Assembly: GCA_016183985.1 (NCBI GenBank) | Contig: JACPDN010000013.1 | Coordinates: forward strand, 62,001-126,000 | Direction of reading: 5' to 3' | From: Pseudomonadota bacterium | GTDB taxonomy: Bacteria > Pseudomonadota > Alphaproteobacteria > Dongiales > Dongiaceae | DNA length: 64,000 nt | Shown here: piece after piece, positions 58,766-64,000 of the stretch | How the letters are laid out: each line of letters opens with the position of its first letter | Position numbering within the stretch: position 1 is the first letter of the stretch | The notes under the pieces: model-generated | What the model saw: only the letters and a program-made list of their open reading frames with translations | Databases searched by the model: none | What the model was told of the DNA's origin: nothing | Position numbers and translations under genes: made by a program

Positions 58766-60829
58766 GTGCGGGGGCGGCGGAATGTCTTATTGGCTTTGGC
58801 CGTGGCTGCGCTCATCGGCGTGGCTTCCTTCACCACATACGGCATCGCCCTCGACCGCCTGTCGATCGATCTGCTGCATCTTGTTCACTTCCGCCTGTTC
58901 GGCCCGCCACCGCTGAGTGATGAGGTGGCGATCGTCGCCGTCGATGAGGCGACCTATCGCGACGAACATTTCAGTAATCTGCCCCAGGCCTTGTGGACGC
59001 CGGAACTCGGCAATGTCCTCGAGGCGGTGCTGGCGGCCGAGCCGAAGGCGGTGGGTGTCGATGTCATCATCGGGACGACGGCCGATTCCATCGTGCCCGG
59101 ATTCGACCGCCCTTGGCTGCGCGCGCTGCAGAAGGGCGCGAAGGTCGGGAAGGTCGTGCTGGGTTACACACAGCATCAGACGGAACCCGTCAGGCCGACC
59201 GTCCAGCAACGCTTTGCCGTCGGCGCACGGGACGCCAAGAGCCTGATCAACCAGAACCCCGCCAATATCCAGACGGATGAGGATGGCGTCGCGCGCAGCA
59301 TTCCGCTGTCGCTCGCGACCTCGTCGGGGCAAGGTGAATTGGGATTGGCGGCCGCCGTCTATCAACGCGCGACGGGCAAGGCGCCGATAGGCGCCGCCGA
59401 CGAATTGCTGCTGAACTTTGCAGACGCCAAGCGACCGCCGATCTTTTCCCTGGCGGATCTGCGCGCCTGTGCCGAGGCGGGCGACACGGACTTCTTCGCC
59501 CGCCATTTCGCCGACCGCATCGTGCTGCTGGGCGGTGTCCTCGATGTGGAGGATCGCATCCTGACCTCCGGCCGGTTTGCGACCCTGCCGGATGGCGCGG
59601 ACCTTGGGCCAAGCTGCCGTATCAAGCCCGATATGAGCATGTTCTCAGGCGTCGCGCGCAATTCGATACCAGGGGTGCAGATTCATGGCGTGGCGCTCGA
59701 CAACCTGCTCCATGACCAGGGATTGCGGCGTATCGGATCGCCTGTACGCTTCTTGTTGCTGACGCTGGGGGCGTTCCTGTCGGCGCTGATTTGCTTGCGC
59801 ATCCGGCCAAAGCGGGCGTTGCCCACGCTGGTGCTGTTGCTTCTGGCCTGGAGCGTCATCGCGGTAGTGGCCTTCAACCAGCTGACCGTGCTGCCGCTCA
59901 TCACCGGCCTCATCGCCATGGCGCTGGCGGGACCGGCCGGCCTTGCTCTGCGCATGGGCAGCATGGATCGTTCGCGCCGGCAGCTGCGGCAGGCGTTTTC
60001 GCTTTATCTGCCGAAGAGCGAAGTCGACCGGCTGGTGAAGGAGGAGAAGCTGCCGGCTCTGGGTGGCGAGCTGCGCGATGTCACCATTCTCTTCTCCGAT
60101 ATCGCCTCTTATTCGACGCTGTCGGAGCGCGTGGCGCCGGGGCCGCTGGTCGACGAGCTCAACCGCTATTTCGGTCGGATGACGGATATCGTGCAGGCCC
60201 ATGGCGGGTTCGTCGACAAGTTCATCGGCGATGGCGTGCTGGCGATCTTCGGGGCACCCTTGGCACGCGAGAACGCGGCGGCGGATGCTGTGCGCGCGAG
60301 CCTTGCCATGATCCAGTCACTGAAGGACGAACCGCTTTTCATCGGCGGGGATGGGCGCATCGCTATCCGTATCGGCTTGCATCGGGGCGAGGCGATCGTC
60401 GGCAATATCGGCTCGGCGCAGCGCTTCAACTACACGGTGATGGGCGATGCGGTGAATGTCGCCTCGCGCCTGGAAGGTGTAGGCAAGCATTACCATGTTC
60501 CCATTGTGGTGAGCGAGCAGGTGCAGGAGGCTGCGGCAAAGGAATTCGCCTTCCGTGAGCTTGATTTCATTCGTGTCGTCGGGCGTGACCAGCCGGTGCG
60601 GCTGTTCCAGCCATTGTCAGCCGAGAGTGCCGCAGCGATTGATCTGCCGGGCTTTGCCGCGGCGCTGCAATTGTGGCGCAAAGGTCAGTTCGCAGAAGCC
60701 GGAAAGGCGTTCGCTGCACTCGCTGACAAAGGCGATGAGTTGGCAGCCCGCTATGTCGGTTGGGCACAAACCTATGCAGAGACACCGATGACGAATTGGG
60801 AAGGCATCATTCAACAGGGATCGAAATGA
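58766..60829 (+). CDS. CHASE2 domain-containing class III adenylate cyclase
   Basis: N-terminal TM, CHASE2 'DEVAIVAVDEATYRDE...PKAVGVDVII', 3 TM, cyclase 'DVTILFSDIASYSTLSERV', 'GGFVDKFIGDGVLAIFGAP', 'FNYTVMGDAVNVASRLE'; GTG start. Confidence 0.92.
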   Translation: MRGRRNVLLALAVAALIGVASFTTYGIALDRLSIDLLHLVHFRLFGPPPLSDEVAIVAVDEATYRDEHFSNLPQALWTPELGNVLEAVLAAEPKAVGVDVIIGTTADSIVPGFDRPWLRALQKGAKVGKVVLGYTQHQTEPVRPTVQQRFAVGARDAKSLINQNPANIQTDEDGVARSIPLSLATSSGQGELGLAAAVYQRATGKAPIGAADELLLNFADAKRPPIFSLADLRACAEAGDTDFFARHFADRIVLLGGVLDVEDRILTSGRFATLPDGADLGPSCRIKPDMSMFSGVARNSIPGVQIHGVALDNLLHDQGLRRIGSPVRFLLLTLGAFLSALICLRIRPKRALPTLVLLLLAWSVIAVVAFNQLTVLPLITGLIAMALAGPAGLALRMGSMDRSRRQLRQAFSLYLPKSEVDRLVKEEKLPALGGELRDVTILFSDIASYSTLSERVAPGPLVDELNRYFGRMTDIVQAHGGFVDKFIGDGVLAIFGAPLARENAAADAVRASLAMIQSLKDEPLFIGGDGRIAIRIGLHRGEAIVGNIGSAQRFNYTVMGDAVNVASRLEGVGKHYHVPIVVSEQVQEAAAKEFAFRELDFIRVVGRDQPVRLFQPLSAESAAAIDLPGFAAALQLWRKGQFAEAGKAFAALADKGDELAARYVGWAQTYAETPMTNWEGIIQQGSK

Positions 60830-61578
60830 CGGGTGATCTGAAGGGGAAACGCGTTCTGGTGACAGGCGGCGCGACGGGGATTGGCGCTGCCATCTCGCGC
60901 GCTTTGGCAGAGGCCGGGGCGGCTGTCGCCGTGCATTACCATGCCGGCAAGGCAGCGGCGGACAAACTGGTTGCGGAGAAGAAATCCGTGGCCGCTTTTG
61001 GTGCCGATCTGGCCAAGGCCGATTCCTGTGTCGCACTCGTCGCGTCGGTCGTCGAGAAGCTGGGCGGGCTCGATATCCTCGTCAACAATGCCGGCGGCAT
61101 GGTGGGGCGCAAGCCTCTGAGCGAGATTGACGATGCGTTCATCGACGAGGTCTTCGATCTTAACGTGCGCTCGACGGTGCATTGCTGCCGCGCGGCGCTG
61201 GTGCCTTTCAAGGCACGGAAGAGCGGAATCATCATCAATGTCAGCTCCGTCTCGGCCATCACCGGCGGCAGCCCGGGATCGAGCATCTATAGCGGCGCCA
61301 AGGGTTTCATCTCGACCTTCACGCGCTCGCTGGCGCGGGAATTGGCGCCCGACGGCATTCGTGTCAATGCGGTGTCACCGGGCACCATCCACACCGATTT
61401 TCATGTGCGCCATTCGACGCCCGAGAAACTGGAAGCGACGCGCAAGACCATCCCACAGCAACGCCTCGGCACGGCCGAGGATTGCGCCGGGACCGTGCTC
61501 TATCTCGCCTCCGATAGCCTGTCCGGCTATGTCACCGGACAGGTCATTGAGGTCAATGGCGGGCAGTTGATGGTCTAG
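60826..61578 (+). CDS. SDR family oxidoreductase
   Basis: 'VLVTGGATGIGAAISRALAEAG', 'YSGAKGFISTFTRSLARELAPDGIRVNAVSPGTI'; ATGA overlap with cyclase gene. Confidence 0.92.
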   Translation: MTGDLKGKRVLVTGGATGIGAAISRALAEAGAAVAVHYHAGKAAADKLVAEKKSVAAFGADLAKADSCVALVASVVEKLGGLDILVNNAGGMVGRKPLSEIDDAFIDEVFDLNVRSTVHCCRAALVPFKARKSGIIINVSSVSAITGGSPGSSIYSGAKGFISTFTRSLARELAPDGIRVNAVSPGTIHTDFHVRHSTPEKLEATRKTIPQQRLGTAEDCAGTVLYLASDSLSGYVTGQVIEVNGGQLMV

Positions 61579-62756
61579 ATCTTCGGCAGCTTCACCCAGG
61601 CGGCGTTTCGCGCTGACGACTTCACCGCCGCTTCAACAAAGGCGACACCGCGGGCGCCGTCGACGACGGTGGGATAAAGGACGGCCGGATCGGCGCGGCG
61701 GCGATGGCGCGAAGCGCGGATTGCGGCGGCGACCTCCGTATAGATGTTGGCAAAGCCCTCGAGATAGCCCTCCGGATGTCCCGGCGGGACGCGGGTCATG
61801 CGAGCTGCAGCCGCATTCGCGGCACCGGTACCACGTGCGATGACGCGGGTCGGCTCGCCATAGGGCGACCAGAGCAACTGGTTGGGATGCTCCTGATGCC
61901 ATTCCAGCCCGCCTTTCGGGCCATAGAGGCGCAGGCGCAGATTGTTTTCATTGCCGGGGCTGACCTGGCTGGTCCACAGCATGCCCTTGGCGCCACCCTT
62001 GAAGCGCAGCAGCACATGGGCGTTATCATCGAGCTTTCGTCCTGGCACGAAACGCGAGAGATCGGCCGCGAGCGAATCCAAGGTGAGGCCGCTGACGAAA
62101 CAGGCGAGGTTGTAGGCATGCGTGCCGACATCGCCCAGCGATCCGCCGACGCCGGATTGCTTGGGATCGGCGCGCCATGCGGCCTGCTTCTGGCCGGTCG
62201 CTTCCAACTTCTCAGTCAGCCAATCTTGCGGATACTCCACCTGCACGACGCGCAATGGCCCAAGGGCACCATCAGCCACCATCTGCCGCGCATGCCGCAC
62301 CATGGGATAGCCGGTGTAGTTATAGGTGACGGCCAGTAGCTTGCGGGCCTTCTTGGCGCGGCGCTGCAGGTCGAGCGCATCCTTTAGCGTCGTCGTCATC
62401 GGCTTGTCGCAGATGACATGAATGCCGGCATCGAGGAAAGCACGGGCTGCGGGTGCATGAAGGTGGTTCGGTGTCACGATGGCAACTGCCTCGATGCCGT
62501 CTTCGCGCGCCGCTTCCTTCAGCGCCATGGTTTCGAAATCGCTGTAAATGCGATCGCGCGCGAGGCCGAGGGCGGCGCCGGAGCGTTTGGCCTTGGCTGG
62601 TGTCGAGGAGAGGGCGCCGGCCACGAAGTCGAACTGGTCGTCCATGCGGGCGGCGAGCCGGTGCACGGCACCGATGAAGGCGCCTTCGCCGCCGCCGATC
62701 ATACCGAGACGGATGCGATCTTTCCCGCCTTTTTCCTTGCTGCCTTCGATGGGCAT
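61575..62756 (-). CDS. Gfo/Idh/MocA family oxidoreductase
   Basis: 'IRLGMIGGGEGAFIGAVHRLAARMD', 'AVAIVTPNHLHAPAARAFLDAGIHVICDKPMTTTL'. Confidence 0.93.
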   Translation of the reverse strand: MPIEGSKEKGGKDRIRLGMIGGGEGAFIGAVHRLAARMDDQFDFVAGALSSTPAKAKRSGAALGLARDRIYSDFETMALKEAAREDGIEAVAIVTPNHLHAPAARAFLDAGIHVICDKPMTTTLKDALDLQRRAKKARKLLAVTYNYTGYPMVRHARQMVADGALGPLRVVQVEYPQDWLTEKLEATGQKQAAWRADPKQSGVGGSLGDVGTHAYNLACFVSGLTLDSLAADLSRFVPGRKLDDNAHVLLRFKGGAKGMLWTSQVSPGNENNLRLRLYGPKGGLEWHQEHPNQLLWSPYGEPTRVIARGTGAANAAAARMTRVPPGHPEGYLEGFANIYTEVAAAIRASRHRRRADPAVLYPTVVDGARGVAFVEAAVKSSARNAAWVKLPKI

Positions 62757-62770
62757 TGCCGTTCTCCCCT

Positions 62771-63826
62771 TTAGATGCCGAGCATGCGGCGATTGGCGGC
62801 CTTGTCGGTACCGCCGCCGGCGAAGTCGTCGAAGGCCTTTTCGGTCACGCGGATGATGTGGTCGCGGATGAAGAGGGCGCCTTCGCGTGCGCCGTCCTCA
62901 GGATGCTTCAGGCAGCATTCCCATTCGAGGACAGCCCAGCCTTTGAAATCATAGGCGGCGAATTTCGAGAAGATCGCGCTGAAATCGACCTGGCCATCGC
63001 CTAGCGAGCGGAAGCGGCCGGCACGATTGACCCAGCTTTGATAGCCGCCATAGACGCCCTGACGACCGGTCGGGTTGAACTCGGCATCCTTCACGTGAAA
63101 CATCTTGATGCGCTCGTGGTAGATGTCGATGTAGTCGAGATAATCGAGGCATTGCAGGATGAAATGCGACGGGTCGTAGAGGATGTTGCAGCGAGGATGG
63201 TTGTTCACGCGCTCGAGAAACATCTCGAAGGTGACGCCGTCATGGAGATCCTCACCGGGATGGATCTCATAGCAGACGTCGACGCCGACCTTGTCAAAGG
63301 CGTTGAGGATTGGCAGCCAGCGCTTGGCGAGTTCCTCGAAGGCCGTATCGGTGAGGCCCTTGGGCCGTTGCGGCCAGGGATAAATGAAAGGCCATTCGAG
63401 CGCGCCGGAGAAGGTGACATGGGCGTTGAGGCCGAGATTGGCGGAGGCCTTCGCCGCCAGCATCATCTGGTCGACTGCCCATTTCTGCCGCGCCTTCGGA
63501 TTGCCGCGCACCTTAGGAGGCGCGAACCCGTCGAAGGCTTGATCGTATGCCGGATGCACGGCGACAAGCTGTCCCTGCAAATGCGTCGAAAGCTCGGTGA
63601 TGGTGATGCCGTGGCTCTTGGCGACGCCTTTCAGCTCGTCGCAATAGGTCTTCGACTTCGCGGCCTTTTCCAGATCGATCATGCGGCCGTCCCAGCTCGG
63701 CACCTGGACGCCCTTGAAACCGAGTGTCGCCGCCCATTTGCAGATAGAGTCAAAGGAATTGAACGGTGCCTTGTCGCCGGCAAACTGCGCCAGGAAAATG
63801 GCTGGTCCTTTGATGGTGGTGGCCAT
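62771..63826 (-). CDS. Sugar phosphate isomerase/epimerase (TIM barrel)
   Basis: 'WAATLGFKGVQVPSWDGRMIDL', 'CYEIHPGEDLHDGVTFEMFLERVNNHPRCNILYDPSHF'. Confidence 0.92.
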   Translation of the reverse strand: MATTIKGPAIFLAQFAGDKAPFNSFDSICKWAATLGFKGVQVPSWDGRMIDLEKAAKSKTYCDELKGVAKSHGITITELSTHLQGQLVAVHPAYDQAFDGFAPPKVRGNPKARQKWAVDQMMLAAKASANLGLNAHVTFSGALEWPFIYPWPQRPKGLTDTAFEELAKRWLPILNAFDKVGVDVCYEIHPGEDLHDGVTFEMFLERVNNHPRCNILYDPSHFILQCLDYLDYIDIYHERIKMFHVKDAEFNPTGRQGVYGGYQSWVNRAGRFRSLGDGQVDFSAIFSKFAAYDFKGWAVLEWECCLKHPEDGAREGALFIRDHIIRVTEKAFDDFAGGGTDKAANRRMLGI

Positions 63827-63879
63827 GATCGTCTCTCCCGTTTGGCGCCTTGTGGCCGGCGCGTTTTTCCCGATAGTGA

Positions 63880-64000
63880 TCAGAAGTAGCTGTTGACGAG
63901 ATTCTCCAGATATTCCTGCTGGCCCGAGCGCGGCTGCGGCTCTGTATTGCGCGCCTCAACGGCGGCTGCGATTTCGGCCAGCGATTTCTTGCCGGAGAGG
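63880..64000 (-). CDS. Probable xylose isomerase, C-terminal end (truncated by window edge)
   Basis: Reverse-strand end 'LSGKKSLAEIAAAVEARNTEPQPRSGQQEYLENLVNSYF*' resembles the XylA C-terminus (SGRQEQLENLVNHYL). Confidence 0.6.
   Translation of the reverse strand, partial: LSGKKSLAEIAAAVEARNTEPQPRSGQQEYLENLVNSYF

Noticed and set aside
1-64000. Prophage, IS element, integrase, toxin-antitoxin or restriction/defence island
   Set aside because: No transposase, integrase, phage structural, toxin-antitoxin or restriction-modification signatures in any frame; gene content is essentially chromosomal core

Overview
The window is about 64 kb of a high-GC alphaproteobacterial chromosome, Rhodospirillales-like from gene content and order. 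It is mostly core or housekeeping sequence. I saw no prophage, transposase, CRISPR array or rRNA. Recognisable blocks: B12-dependent ribonucleotide reductase (nrdJ); NDUFA12-mlaD-small ORF-DUF2155 facing aat-accC-accB-aroQ; tyrS/anmK; a complete ISC Fe-S operon (cysE-iscR-two cysteine desulfurases-iscU-iscA-hscB-hscA-fdx-iscX); mnmA; an elongator tRNA-Met; an sdaA-type serine dehydratase; and a sugar-catabolism cluster ending in a partial xylA-like gene. The main leads for follow-up are: (1) a predicted soluble chemoreceptor whose MCP signalling domain is fused to a C-terminal periplasmic-binding-protein-like domain, with no TM segment or signal peptide (17585-19270); (2) a divergent envelope locus with an exported beta-propeller/caspase-like protease and an OM beta-barrel on one side, and a secreted two-Cys protein plus CHASE2-adenylate cyclase on the other, with an exact TGTGA-N6-TCACA CRP-type palindrome between them (54425-60829); (3) a ~27-nt degenerate tandem repeat with C-rich anti-Shine-Dalgarno-like cores in the largest non-coding gap, downstream of a candidate promoter (32500-32945); (4) a hemerythrin plus NIT-HAMP-MCP-hemerythrin receptor pair. 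All calls come from reading the supplied sequence and ORF track; no database search was run.
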